DNA of 64,000 bases. Source: Persicobacter psychrovividus. GTDB taxonomy: Bacteria > Bacteroidota > Bacteroidia > Cytophagales > Cyclobacteriaceae. Both the position numbers and the translations under genes were made by a program. Shown here piece after piece: positions 19,383-28,443 of the stretch. Each line of letters begins with the position of its first letter. Position 1 is the stretch's first letter. The notes below the pieces were generated by a model. It was not told where the DNA came from and did no database searches. It worked only from the letters and a program-made list of their open reading frames with translations. The stretch lies in contig NZ_AP025293.1 of assembly GCF_036492425.1 (NCBI RefSeq), positions 558,001 to 622,000 on the forward strand. The letters run 5' to 3'.

Positions 19383-20372
19383 TTATTCAAAAATAATCAG
19401 TGTGACCCCCTTCTTATTCTTAATTTCATACTTCAGATCCGTCGATAATGAAATCGCCTTTACGAACTGATCTATTGGCTTAGATTTCACAATTGTTCCA
19501 GTGATCTGCTTGTCGTTCAAGGCATCATCCTGAATCACGAATTTCACATCAGGGTACCAGCGTTCTACCAACTCCCCAATATTACTCAGGCTCTCCTTAC
19601 GGAAGGAAACCACCCCTTCTTTCCATTGTGCAAACCGCTGCGCCTCACTGACTTTTCTCAGCGAATATTTTCTATCATCAGGACTGAACTTCAGCTGTTC
19701 AGCAGGTTTAAGCACGGCTAACTGATGCCCTGACTTATCTTTTACGCCCAAGCTTCCGGTAATCAAAGTGGTAATCACCTCGCGGTCGCTTTCATAAGCA
19801 TCGACATTAAAAGTAGTTCCATAAACCACCATGTCTGCCGATTTGGTATCGACCACAAACTGGTGCTTTTTATCTTTGGCAACATCGAAATAGGCTTCAC
19901 CAGACAAATGCACCCTTCTTTCATTGTTATGGAAAAAGTCGTTGGCATATTTCAGGCTCGAACCCGAATTCAGGCGTACTGTTGAGCCGTCAGGTAATTT
20001 TACACTGACAATCTGCCCCGGTTCAGCAAAAATTTCCGAATACAAAACCGCCTGTTGCTGTATATTGCCCATCAGTTGCCAGGCCAGCATGCCTAACAGG
20101 CAAAAAACAGGCACCAATACGGCGGCCACACGGCCCACAGACCAAAAAGGCTGAATTTGTGGCTGTTGCGGTCGTTTTTCCATCAGGCGATCGAATTGCT
20201 GTTGCAAAACGGCTTCGTCCATACGTTGCTGCTGCCCCTGCGAAAGCGCATAAGCAATTTTCAGCTCTGAAAACCGCTTTTCATTTGATGCAGAAGCCCT
20301 TAACCAATCCGATATCTCTTGATCGAAGGGCACTTCATCTGCTATATATTTTAATAATTTCTCCTCTGTCAT
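19383..20372 (-). CDS. FecR-family anti-sigma factor
   Basis: This 329-residue protein has an N-terminal cytoplasmic anti-sigma region (1-78), one membrane segment (about 80-101), a periplasmic FecR domain (about 112-215: GQIVSVKLPDGSTVRLNSGSSLKY, VHLSGEAYFDVAKD, YGTTFNVDAY) and the C-terminal DUF4974-type domain (about 255-329). FecR proteins hold an ECF sigma factor and release it when an STN-domain receptor is loaded. A fecI-like sigma gene normally lies directly upstream, but none is present in the 650 bases before this gene or elsewhere in the window. It shares its promoter motif with the STN-type SusC. Confidence 0.95.
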   Translation of the reverse strand: MTEEKLLKYIADEVPFDQEISDWLRASASNEKRFSELKIAYALSQGQQQRMDEAVLQQQFDRLMEKRPQQPQIQPFWSVGRVAAVLVPVFCLLGMLAWQLMGNIQQQAVLYSEIFAEPGQIVSVKLPDGSTVRLNSGSSLKYANDFFHNNERRVHLSGEAYFDVAKDKKHQFVVDTKSADMVVYGTTFNVDAYESDREVITTLITGSLGVKDKSGHQLAVLKPAEQLKFSPDDRKYSLRKVSEAQRFAQWKEGVVSFRKESLSNIGELVERWYPDVKFVIQDDALNDKQITGTIVKSKPIDQFVKAISLSTDLKYEIKNKKGVTLIIFE

Positions 20373-20403
20373 TGGTCAATTGGATTAAGAATAAATAGGT
20401 CAG

Positions 20404-20437
20404 CACTACTGAAATCCACGAAGTGCCAAAAACCCTA
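20404..20437 (-). promoter_or_regulatory. Candidate ECF-sigma promoter for the FecR operon
   Basis: TAGGGT (20437-20432), 14 bases, then GGATTTCAGTAGTG (20417-20404) on the minus strand, 32 bases before the FecR start. This would make the anti-sigma factor part of its own sigma factor's regulon. Confidence 0.7.
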
Positions 20438-20872
20438 TATCAAGCATTAAAAATATTGTAAAAAGCTTAAAAAAGGGCTTTTCACATTTTTCATCTCCTG
20501 CTGAAACTGCAAGGAAAACACCTGCTGTCTGTCAGCTCCTGCATAAAAAACCCGGGCTGCTCGCACCATTTAGAAGGGCATCAGGCTAAAATATATTTTG
20601 CAGTCAGGTGGCGATCATGGATTTCAAAAACTTTCTGTTTTAAATTAGCACACACTAAAAATGAGGGCAATCATGAGGCTCCTCTTTAAAAATAGGCCCT
20701 GTTCCGAGGCTTTCTTCTGCCCCAATTTTCATCATCCCAAGATGACGACTTATCCATAAATCATCTGTTTTCATAGTCACAAAAATTGAATCAATAAAAA
20801 TAAAGTCGATAGGTAGGTTGCTCCAAAAGGCGGTTATAATTGTATAAATAATAATCACTAAAATTACATTTA
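20438..20872. other. Gap without a recognised gene
   Basis: AT-rich stretch. A short open frame on the minus strand (20858 to 20655, or from Met 20774) has no recognisable domain. No sigma-factor remnant was found in any frame that I could read. Confidence 0.5.
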
Positions 20873-20906
20873 CACTATATAAAGGTCGATTTAATAAAAA
20901 ACCCTA
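20873..20906 (-). promoter_or_regulatory. Degenerate fourth copy of the two-block promoter
   Basis: TAGGGT (20906-20901) is intact and TAGTG (20877-20873) lies at the same spacing as in the other three copies, but the GGATT part is replaced. No clear gene starts just downstream; FecR is 500 bases away. Confidence 0.4.
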
Positions 20907-20922
20907 TACCTTAAAACAAAAA

Positions 20923-20957
20923 AAGCAATAAAATTTCTTAAAGAAATTTTATTGCTT
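20923..20957 (-). terminator. Intrinsic terminator of the gene at 21018-24962
   Basis: A 17-base perfect inverted repeat (20923-20939 with 20941-20957) starts and ends in AAGCAATAAAA/TTTTATTGCTT. On the minus strand a T-rich tract follows. It lies about 60 bases after the stop codon. Confidence 0.85.
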
Positions 20958-21017
20958 CTTGCGTGTTCAAAAACACCATGATCATTTCAAGGGCTATTCC
21001 GCCCTGTTACGGCTCTT

Positions 21018-24000
21018 TTACTGAATCAGTATACGGGAGGTCCAATGGCTATTTTCACTTTGAATATGAATAAAAAATAAACCTTTTAGGCTTTGCGGAA
21101 GGGATTTAATATGATATACTCCCTTGACCCACCGCTCCTTACGACCTTGCCACTGCAGGCGTCCGGTAAGATCGAAAATCTGAACCCTGCCCTGCGTCAT
21201 GGCCGGTGCAATAATGGTCAGTTCACCTGCTATTACAGGGTTGGGGTAAAGTTTAATATCGGTATGGGCCGCATCATTGTCCAGTGGGGGATTTTCCTTC
21301 ACTTCAATAGTGCATGCATCCGTTTGCTCACCATCCACTGTCATGATGGTAACCGTTGCCTGCCCTTGCGCTATGGCCTGCACTTCGCCAGTAGCGCTCA
21401 CCGTCAGCACAGACTCATCGCTACTCGACCAGCTCACGCCCTGCTCGGTGGCATTTTCAGGTGTCAAAATATAGGTCAGCTGGTGCATTGCCCCAACTTC
21501 CAGCAATTCCGCCGGACATTCTTCCAAAGCCACTGCCGTTACGGGAATTGAGCCAACTGCAGTTGTGGCCTGTATCAGGTTCGAATAATAGGAACTTCCG
21601 GTACCGTTATATGCCTTGATCCGGTATTCATAAGTGGTTTCTGAAAGGAGGTCATTATCTGTATAATTGTCGGTATCCGCCGTAAGGGCAGCGACCTCTT
21701 CAAAAGCGCTGTTCAGTGTTCTTCTTTCAATACGGAAGCCTGTTTCATTGTCTGCATTATCGTACCACTGAAGTGCCACCTGCTGAGGGCCGCTGGTGGC
21801 CATTAAGTCTGAGGGTGGTTTCGGTGCGCCAAATGGCGGTTCCACGAGGCACTTTCTTCGTATCGCCACCTCATCAATCCACACGTTCGCCGTGTTGTTT
21901 CCGAGGAAAAAATCAACCCGCACATTGGTGGTTTCCGTTGGCGGTGTAAACTCGAAAGTGTATTGTTCCACCTGTGTGGTAATGGCTGTAGGCTCTTTCA
22001 GGAAGCCCGTCCAGGGCGGAGCGGCAATAAATACATTGGTTTCGATATTTCTCGCCTGTTCTGCTTTGGCCAGAAAGGTCAGCCGGTAGGTTACCCCACC
22101 CTCCAGGTCCGCCGTCAGTGGACTGAAAAACTGAATTTTCTGGGGGCCGTCCCCCGCTTTTTCAATTTCAATGAAAGCGGCTTCTTCGCCAGACATCTGC
22201 GCATCATTCACCACGCGAAAGGTAGAGGCGGTCAGCCCCTCCTCCTCTCCTTCATTGTATAGCACCCAGTCCTGAATGTCGAGCCGAAATTCACCATTGC
22301 TCACCAAAGTGGAGCTTGCACAGGCTTCGCCCTCGAGGGTGGTGGCAGTGCTTTCATTACTGAAAGAGGACTGCCCGCCAGCATTAAATGCATACACGCG
22401 GTAGGTGTAAGCAGTTTGTGGTTTCAGCCCCTTATCGGAGAAAGACGTGACGTTGGCACTGCGCACCCCGACCTGCTGAAAATCACCACCGGCCTCTTTC
22501 CGCTCAATGCGAAAACCGGACTCATTGGTGGCTTGATCGGTCCAGCTGAGGTTAATTTGCCCAGCCCCAACCGCCTGACCTTCGAGGTCTTTGGGCGCTT
22601 CCGGTGCATCAGGCAATGGCCCCGCATCTTCTATTGGGCGTTTCCATGACCCGGCCCCTGCGGAACTGATCCATACATGCCGTTGCCCATTTACATCTGC
22701 CGCCATGCGCGCCGAAGTGAAGCCTCCGAAGTATAAATTATCCGTCCACTCCTCCCACGCTACCGAGGCTCCGGCGATGGTTCCTTTGTAAACACCATAA
22801 GTTTTTTGCTGACGGTGATCGTAATAACAGACGATGATCTGATCGTCGTAACCCACAATTCCTCCTTTACTGGTAAATCGGTAATCCTGCGCCACCTGCG
22901 CATACCACGAAGGCTCGTTGATCGTTTTCACCAATTGGCGATCAATCACTTTGGTCCAGCTTTCGCCTTCATCAAGGGAAAGTACCCCAATGTAATTGCT
23001 GCCATCGCTACCGGTTTCTGAAGAAGCCCCGAAGTAAAACACATAAACCTGTCCGTTGTACTCCCAGGTGGTTACTTCGGCGTCCCAGCTTGAGCCGTTA
23101 TAAATTTTCGTCCAGGTCCAGTCTTCAAGTCCTGCGCCCGTTCTTTCTCCTTTATAGACCCCCTGACTTCCCGTGCTTCCATTCAGGTAAACAATATCGG
23201 GATTGGTGGGGTGTGGGGCGATTTTCTTTACACTTTTGACATTGTTCAGCACCCCGTTGGAGATTTTAACCACATTGGCCACTCCCTCTTCCATGGCCTG
23301 ACCGAGGTCATCGACCATAAACATGCCCACATTGGAGGCGAACATAAATACCCGTTCGGGCTTGGCAGGAGAAACCTCCACATCGCGTAAAACATTATCA
23401 GCACCGCCCGTAGGGAGCCCCCCTTTTTGCTCGGCACCGCCGGCGAGAAACACCCATTCATCGTCAGGGGAATGGGTGGTGAGCTTTTTGCCGTAAAGGC
23501 GCCCATCGCCAATCCCGATCGCTCCGCCATAACCTTCGGTCATTTGCGCAAGCACCGTCGGGGTACCGTCGGCATCGCCAATGGTAACCGCCTGCACATC
23601 GGATAAATTCTGCCCCTTACTGCCGCCACCGCTTGCCCGATGCCATACATTTGACCACGACACACCGCCGTCCCAGCTTTCCATCGGACCGTTGTCGCCC
23701 TGCCCCTGAATCACATAATTTTCATGTACTGCAATATCATAAGAGTAGGTGCTTTCCGTTCCACGTCCCTGATAGCAAGGCCACAATGAATTCCCCCAGG
23801 TAGGAGCCTTCACCATAATATCGTAATTCGGAATGCTGTATTTATTGTTCCAGCTGTAGGTGCCATTGGCATAATCCGCCGAGAAAATCGTCTGATTGGA
23901 AGTGGACCACACCGCACGGTCCCAGTTCGCAGGGGTATAATGAACATAGCGCGGGTTCGGGTCTGCAATGTCCCATCCGTTATCATACCCTTCATGCCCA

Positions 24001-24962
24001 TCCCAGATAATTTCAAAACTGTATGTGGCACTGTTGCCGGACCAGTCGAAAGTGGCTTCGTGCAGTCCGCTTCTTGTTCTGCGGAGGCTCAAAAGAACCT
24101 TATGCTGATTGCCCGTAGAACGGGGATCTACCTCAGGGTACCAGAAATCGAGGGCTTTCACCCCCTCCGACGCCTTGATCCAGCTGTCGGCAGTAACTTC
24201 TGCAGTGGGGGTAGCAAACAGGTAACCGTTGTTTCCGCTGGTGAGGAATACGGCATAAAGTTTGGTGCCGTCGGGGCTTAAAGCAATCCCCTGATTTTTG
24301 GCTACACCTGCGGGTTTTGTCAGTGCCGACCACGTAGCCCCGCCATCGGTACTTTTGAAAATCCCCTGTGCCGTACCCATATACACTTGCCCTTGGTTTT
24401 GAGCATCATATAAAATGGTAAACACATTCCTGTCCTGGCTATTGCCAGTATACTGCACCACCTGCCAGTTTTGACCGCCATCAGTAGAGCGAAAAATTTC
24501 ACCGTTCCCCGTGGTGCCCATGCCAAACTGATTCGCGAAATCATAATCATCGCGCCAGCCAATACCTGCGAGGATATTGTTTTCGTTGAAGGGGTCCACG
24601 GCAATGGCTCCCACGGACTTTTTCCTGCTGATTTCCACCAGCTCGGAACTGTTTCCGCCATCATTGGAAACTTCGAGCCCGTAAACGGTCCCGACGTATA
24701 TTTTCTCTGTATTGCCAGGCGTGAAGGCCACCGAATACACCCGATTTTGCTTCAAGCTGCCCTTGGGGTGCCAAGACTCCCCGTTGTCGGTGCTTTCATA
24801 AATCCCTTCCATATCGGAAGCCAGCAGCAGATGATTGGGTGTGTTCGGACTCGGCACAACATCCTGTACTTGTCCGCCGGCACCTGGGTTAATCGACACC
24901 CATTGTGCCTGTGCATTATAAGTGCTGATCCACAGCAGTAAAAAAAGTAAATGATACTTCAT
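21018..24962 (-). CDS. Secreted BNR-repeat (GH74-like) multidomain protein with T9SS sorting domain
   Basis: This 1,314-residue protein has a Sec signal (MKYHLLFLLLWISTYNAQAQ). Residues 20-780 form one or two beta-propellers with many Asp-box/BNR turns (STDNGESW, STDGGQNW, STDGGATW, SWDGGVSW, SLDEGESW). ASDMEGIYES near residue 50 resembles the catalytic-Asp segment of GH74 xyloglucanases. Then come an FN3 domain (about 785-870), a jelly-roll CBM-like domain (about 875-1035, WIDEVAIRRKC), a second FN3, a Big_2-type Ig domain (VSWSSSDESVLTV) and a type IX sorting domain (IKLYPNPVIAGELTI to the end). It is probably an extracellular or cell-surface endo-glycanase. Other BNR families (sortilin-like, sialidase-like) are not excluded. 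It is monocistronic. Confidence 0.85.
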   Translation of the reverse strand: MKYHLLFLLLWISTYNAQAQWVSINPGAGGQVQDVVPSPNTPNHLLLASDMEGIYESTDNGESWHPKGSLKQNRVYSVAFTPGNTEKIYVGTVYGLEVSNDGGNSSELVEISRKKSVGAIAVDPFNENNILAGIGWRDDYDFANQFGMGTTGNGEIFRSTDGGQNWQVVQYTGNSQDRNVFTILYDAQNQGQVYMGTAQGIFKSTDGGATWSALTKPAGVAKNQGIALSPDGTKLYAVFLTSGNNGYLFATPTAEVTADSWIKASEGVKALDFWYPEVDPRSTGNQHKVLLSLRRTRSGLHEATFDWSGNSATYSFEIIWDGHEGYDNGWDIADPNPRYVHYTPANWDRAVWSTSNQTIFSADYANGTYSWNNKYSIPNYDIMVKAPTWGNSLWPCYQGRGTESTYSYDIAVHENYVIQGQGDNGPMESWDGGVSWSNVWHRASGGGSKGQNLSDVQAVTIGDADGTPTVLAQMTEGYGGAIGIGDGRLYGKKLTTHSPDDEWVFLAGGAEQKGGLPTGGADNVLRDVEVSPAKPERVFMFASNVGMFMVDDLGQAMEEGVANVVKISNGVLNNVKSVKKIAPHPTNPDIVYLNGSTGSQGVYKGERTGAGLEDWTWTKIYNGSSWDAEVTTWEYNGQVYVFYFGASSETGSDGSNYIGVLSLDEGESWTKVIDRQLVKTINEPSWYAQVAQDYRFTSKGGIVGYDDQIIVCYYDHRQQKTYGVYKGTIAGASVAWEEWTDNLYFGGFTSARMAADVNGQRHVWISSAGAGSWKRPIEDAGPLPDAPEAPKDLEGQAVGAGQINLSWTDQATNESGFRIERKEAGGDFQQVGVRSANVTSFSDKGLKPQTAYTYRVYAFNAGGQSSFSNESTATTLEGEACASSTLVSNGEFRLDIQDWVLYNEGEEEGLTASTFRVVNDAQMSGEEAAFIEIEKAGDGPQKIQFFSPLTADLEGGVTYRLTFLAKAEQARNIETNVFIAAPPWTGFLKEPTAITTQVEQYTFEFTPPTETTNVRVDFFLGNNTANVWIDEVAIRRKCLVEPPFGAPKPPSDLMATSGPQQVALQWYDNADNETGFRIERRTLNSAFEEVAALTADTDNYTDNDLLSETTYEYRIKAYNGTGSSYYSNLIQATTAVGSIPVTAVALEECPAELLEVGAMHQLTYILTPENATEQGVSWSSSDESVLTVSATGEVQAIAQGQATVTIMTVDGEQTDACTIEVKENPPLDNDAAHTDIKLYPNPVIAGELTIIAPAMTQGRVQIFDLTGRLQWQGRKERWVKGVYHIKSLPQSLKGLFFIHIQSENSHWTSRILIQ

Positions 24963-25375
24963 AGGTCTAAAAAATTTCTTTCCCTACAAGGTGTGGATCG
25001 TCGGGGAAATATGACTGATCATTTATAATTTCAGAGCAAAAAGCAGTGCCCCGTAACTTGGCACCCGTACTGCGCTAAATAAGCTCAAAAAATGCACTTA
25101 AAGGCCTCCAGAGGCTATTCTCAATCTTCTGAAATATAAAAAGCAAAAATTCAGCAGAAACTTAAGGCGCTGTTACCTTTAGAAATTTGAAGCAACAAGG
25201 GCGGTATGAAGCGTGATTAACGGAAGGGCTATTTGCCACCATTCCGCGAGAGGATGAATTTATTGGTAAAAATGAAATTGCATTTAATAATGAAAAAAAT
25301 TATTTATACATTGTAAAAAAAATAGAATAAGCTTATTTTTTTATTGTAAACATCTCAATTATTTAACCTGAAATT
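24963..25375. other. Divergent promoter gap
   Basis: AT-rich 413 bases between oppositely oriented genes. No coding sequence, repeat or RNA gene is visible. Promoters for both directions must lie here, but I could not assign them. Confidence 0.6.
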
Positions 25376-25936
25376 ATGGAAACCTTTGAAATGCTACCTG
25401 TGGTTTTAAAGTCTTTTTGGTATGTTGCTATTCCATCCAGCCTGATTTTTTTGATTCAATTTGGCATGTCATTTATTGGTGGTGGCGATGATTTTGACCT
25501 GGAGGTGGAAGCCGAGGCAGAGGTAGATTCTGACGACATTTCGCTGGTAAGTTTCAAGAGTCTCCTGCATTTTATCCTTGGGTTTTCGTGGACAGGAATT
25601 TCCTTTTACCACACCATCAACAGCCTTGCCCTGCTGATATCCCTTTGCGTTGTAGTAGGGATGATTTTTGTTTACAGCCTGTATTATTTAATCAAGCAAA
25701 TGCACAAACTTGCTGAAGACAATTCCTTCAGAATTGAACACACCCTCTTTCAGCATGCCGAAGTCTATTTACCCATTCCCGCCCAAAAAAATGGGGTGGG
25801 AAAAGTGCTCGTTACCGTGAAAGGGTCGTGCCGGGAAATGGACGCCATCTCCGTTACCGACCAAATAGCAGCGGGCACCCAAGTGAAGGTGGTGGCTATT
25901 GAAGATGACTCATTATTAATTGTTCAACCCTTATAA
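25376..25936 (+). CDS. NfeD/YuaF-like membrane protein
   Basis: This 186-residue protein has three hydrophobic segments (about residues 12-34, 60-80, 84-110) and a soluble C-terminal domain (about 125-186; GVGKVLVTVKGSCREMDAISV, GTQVKVVAIEDDSLLIVQPL) with the OB-fold pattern of the NfeD C-terminal family. An acidic loop (DDFDLEVEAEAEVDSDD) lies between the first two membrane spans. It ends 5 bases before a flotillin gene. The pair matches the YuaF-YuaG arrangement, in which the NfeD protein and the flotillin organise ordered membrane regions. The function is inferred from this pairing. Confidence 0.88.
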   Translation: METFEMLPVVLKSFWYVAIPSSLIFLIQFGMSFIGGGDDFDLEVEAEAEVDSDDISLVSFKSLLHFILGFSWTGISFYHTINSLALLISLCVVVGMIFVYSLYYLIKQMHKLAEDNSFRIEHTLFQHAEVYLPIPAQKNGVGKVLVTVKGSCREMDAISVTDQIAAGTQVKVVAIEDDSLLIVQPL

Positions 25937-25941
25937 TTTTT

Positions 25942-27528
25942 ATGGAACCGATATATTTAATTGTCGTTGCCGTAGTGGTTCTTTTTTCCACTGTATCGGC
26001 CTTAATCGCTCGTTATAAGCGATGCCCGTCCGATAAAATTTTGGTCATTTATGGCCGTACAGGCGGAAGTTCTGCCAAGTGTATTCATGGTGGTGGTGCC
26101 TTTATCTGGCCCGTCATTCAGGATTACTCTTTCCTGGATCTGAAACCGATTTCCATTGAGGCCAACCTCACCAATGCACTCAGTAAGCAGAACATCCGTG
26201 TGGATGTACCTTGCCGTTTTACCATTGCCATTTCAGCAGAGGAAGACAACATGAATACCGCTGCTGAGCGCCTTTTGGGGCTTGACCCAGATCAAATTCA
26301 GGAGCTGGCAAAGGATATTCTTTTCGGACAGCTGCGATTGGTGATTGCCACCATGACGATCGAGGAGATCAACTCTGACCGTGATAAATTCTTGCTGAAT
26401 ATTTCTCAGAATGTGGATTCTGAATTGAAAAAAATCGGTCTGAAACTGATTAACGTGAACGTAACCGACATCATGGATGAGTCGGGTTATATTGAAGCTC
26501 TCGGAAAAGAAGCCGCAGCCAAGGCCATCAACGAAGCCAAGATCAGTGTTGCCGAGCAGGAAAAGATCGGTTCTACAGGTCAGGCCAATGCTGAACGTGC
26601 CCGTGATATTGAAATTGAAGCGACCAACCGCGATCGTGATGTCCTTATTGCAGAAACACACCGTGACCGTGATGTAAATATTGCCAATACCCGCAAAGAC
26701 AAAGAAGTGAGTATTGCCAGCGCCACCAAAGAGGAGGCCATTGGTAAAGCGGAAGCGGAATCGCTGACCAGAATTAAGACTTCTGAAGCCAATGCGCAAG
26801 CCATTCAGGGGGAAAACGAAGCGAAAATTGCCATTGCCAATTCGGAGGCACTACGTCGTGAAAAAGAGGCGGAATCGTTGCGTGTAGCGATTTCTGCTGA
26901 GAAGGTACAACAGGCCAAAGCCTTGGAATCCTCATACCTTGCGGAGCAAAAAGCCGAACTTGCCCGTTCTGAGCGCGAGCGTTCTACGCAGATTGCCAAC
27001 ATTGTGGTGCCTGCAGAGATTGCCAAACAACGTGCGATTATTGATGCGCAGGCCGAAGCCGAACGTATCCGTGAGAACGCCAAAGGGGAAGCCGACGCGA
27101 TTTATGCCAAAATGGAAGCGGAAGCAAAAGGACTTTATGAGATCCTGACCAAGCAGGCGGAAGGTTACAAGCAGGTGGTGGACGCTGCAGGAGGCGACTC
27201 CAACAGTGCATTCCAGTTGTTGTTGCTTGAGAAATTGCCAGAATTGGTAAAAACTCAGGTCGATGCGGTGAAGAACATCAAGATCGACAAGGTCACCGTA
27301 TGGGATTCTGGTGCCAACGGTGGCGAGAGTTCATCAACGGCAAATTTTGTTTCGGGAATGATGAAATCCGTTCCTCCATTGAATGAATTATTCAACATGG
27401 CAGGGCTGGAATTACCAAAATACCTCGCAGCAGGTGAAAAAGAAGATGCCGCTCGCATAGCAGTGACGGAAGAAACAACGCCCGTAGTAGCGAAACCTAA
27501 AAAGGCTAAAGCTACTGAAGACAAGTAA
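25942..27528 (+). CDS. floT: Flotillin-like SPFH-domain protein
   Basis: This 528-residue protein has one N-terminal membrane hairpin or span (IYLIVVAVVVLFSTVSALIA), an SPFH domain (about 30-205; CIHGGGAFIWPVIQDYSFLDLKPISIEANL, ERLLGLDPDQIQELAKDI), and a long Ala/Glu-rich coiled-coil stalk (about 210-420; IANTRKDKEVSIASATKEEAI). The C-terminal flotillin region includes GDSNSAFQLLLLEKLPEL. It is full length for the family. It forms a two-gene operon with the NfeD-like gene and ends in a strong terminator. The likely role is membrane microdomain scaffolding; it is not obviously linked to glycan use. Confidence 0.95.
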   Translation: MEPIYLIVVAVVVLFSTVSALIARYKRCPSDKILVIYGRTGGSSAKCIHGGGAFIWPVIQDYSFLDLKPISIEANLTNALSKQNIRVDVPCRFTIAISAEEDNMNTAAERLLGLDPDQIQELAKDILFGQLRLVIATMTIEEINSDRDKFLLNISQNVDSELKKIGLKLINVNVTDIMDESGYIEALGKEAAAKAINEAKISVAEQEKIGSTGQANAERARDIEIEATNRDRDVLIAETHRDRDVNIANTRKDKEVSIASATKEEAIGKAEAESLTRIKTSEANAQAIQGENEAKIAIANSEALRREKEAESLRVAISAEKVQQAKALESSYLAEQKAELARSERERSTQIANIVVPAEIAKQRAIIDAQAEAERIRENAKGEADAIYAKMEAEAKGLYEILTKQAEGYKQVVDAAGGDSNSAFQLLLLEKLPELVKTQVDAVKNIKIDKVTVWDSGANGGESSSTANFVSGMMKSVPPLNELFNMAGLELPKYLAAGEKEDAARIAVTEETTPVVAKPKKAKATEDK

Positions 27529-27563
27529 GATAGCCCAAATAGGGCATACTACAGCTAAAATTT

Positions 27564-27609
27564 AGCACCCAAATCATTGGATAAAAAATGATTTTGGGTG
27601 CTTTTTTTT
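27564..27609 (+). terminator. Intrinsic terminator of the NfeD-flotillin operon
   Basis: AGCACCCAAATCAT (27564-27577) pairs with ATGATTTTGGGTGCT (27588-27602) with one bulge, followed by a run of eight T. Confidence 0.9.
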
Positions 27610-27651
27610 CTGTAAAATACGTATAAGAAAGAACACCAAACCGACCTCCCT

Positions 27652-27948
27652 ATGTTAAACTTTTTTGTAATTGCGGATGAAGATGCCAAGCCAACCCCTG
27701 CCCAGCTTCACGATATGCCCCATGTCGGAGAAATTGACGATAAAACGTTCTTCCATTTAATGCAGCTCGGCATTATCGACAGCCGATTCAATTATTACAG
27801 TGATTTCCGCTGGTCAACAGATACTATTGCGCAGGTATTCCGCAAGATTTCAGGTGCCGACAACGATGACCCCTGTGTGGAGAAACTCCTTACCATCCTG
27901 ATCGAGGCCAAGTCAGCAAAAAAAGGCCTGATTGCTGTTGGCGACTGA
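27652..27948 (+). CDS. Small hypothetical protein
   Basis: This 98-residue soluble protein (MLNFFVIADEDAKPTPAQL...) has no signal peptide or membrane span. I do not recognise a family. The composition is ordinary for a folded protein (FNYYSDFRWSTDTIAQVFRKI; DPCVEKLLTILIEAKSAKKG), and there is a plausible ATG start 43 bases after the flotillin terminator. It is probably real and separately transcribed. No functional hint comes from neighbours. Confidence 0.6.
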   Translation: MLNFFVIADEDAKPTPAQLHDMPHVGEIDDKTFFHLMQLGIIDSRFNYYSDFRWSTDTIAQVFRKISGADNDDPCVEKLLTILIEAKSAKKGLIAVGD

Positions 27949-28163
27949 TCCCTTCCTCCTGCTGACAGGCGGCTGAAAAATTGCCCATGAGTACCATCGT
28001 TCTACCTTTAAATACTGAACGATCGACGAAACACCTGGCAACCAAAAAGGCACAGAAATACAAGTTGCAACCTGTGGGGAAAAATATAAGGCGATAATGA
28101 AGGGATACTTCACCATTAGGGCTGTTGAATATTTTTGCACCTATCGGTACGGGACTCACTGTA
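27949..28163. other. Gap without a gene
   Basis: No credible coding frame, hairpin or repeat was seen. It leads into the repeat-rich stretch that begins at 28164. Confidence 0.5.
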
Positions 28164-28388
28164 CGGGCTGACCCAATGGCATTAAATGAAGAGCGTTATC
28201 CTGTAGAGACGTTATTTTTAACGTCTAATTCAATGGTAATTTTATAGGTTTCCTCTTTGATTTATTCAAATTGTAGCATGAGTCGTTAAGAATAACGCCT
28301 CTACGAGCATTTTAAATTTAGACCTGTGTCCCTCAAAATCCTTCACTTAATGACATTGCGGGCTGACCCAATGTCATTAAATGAAGAG
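28164..28388. repeat. Direct repeat pair with internal hairpins
   Basis: CGGGCTGACCCAATG followed by CATTAAATGAAGAG occurs at 28164-28193 and again at 28359-28388 with one difference. The second copy sits in an 18-bp inverted repeat (28341-28358 with 28369-28386, one mismatch). Between them, 28202-28228 holds the GACGTTA..TAACGTC palindrome that recurs exactly, inverted, at 61548-61574. Confidence 0.7.
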
Positions 28389-28443
28389 TATATTGCTTGA
28401 AGGTATGTGTTGATTTGAGTAATTCTTTGAATAATGAAAGGAG

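Noticed and set aside
20655-20858. 67-codon frame on the minus strand behind the fourth promoter copy
   Set aside because: There is no recognisable domain, the composition is odd for a protein, and the promoter copy is degenerate. It is kept only as a possibility in the finding on 20873.
26233-26799. 188-codon frame opposite the flotillin gene
   Set aside because: It mirrors the Ala/Glu-rich coiled coil of the flotillin and has no independent features.
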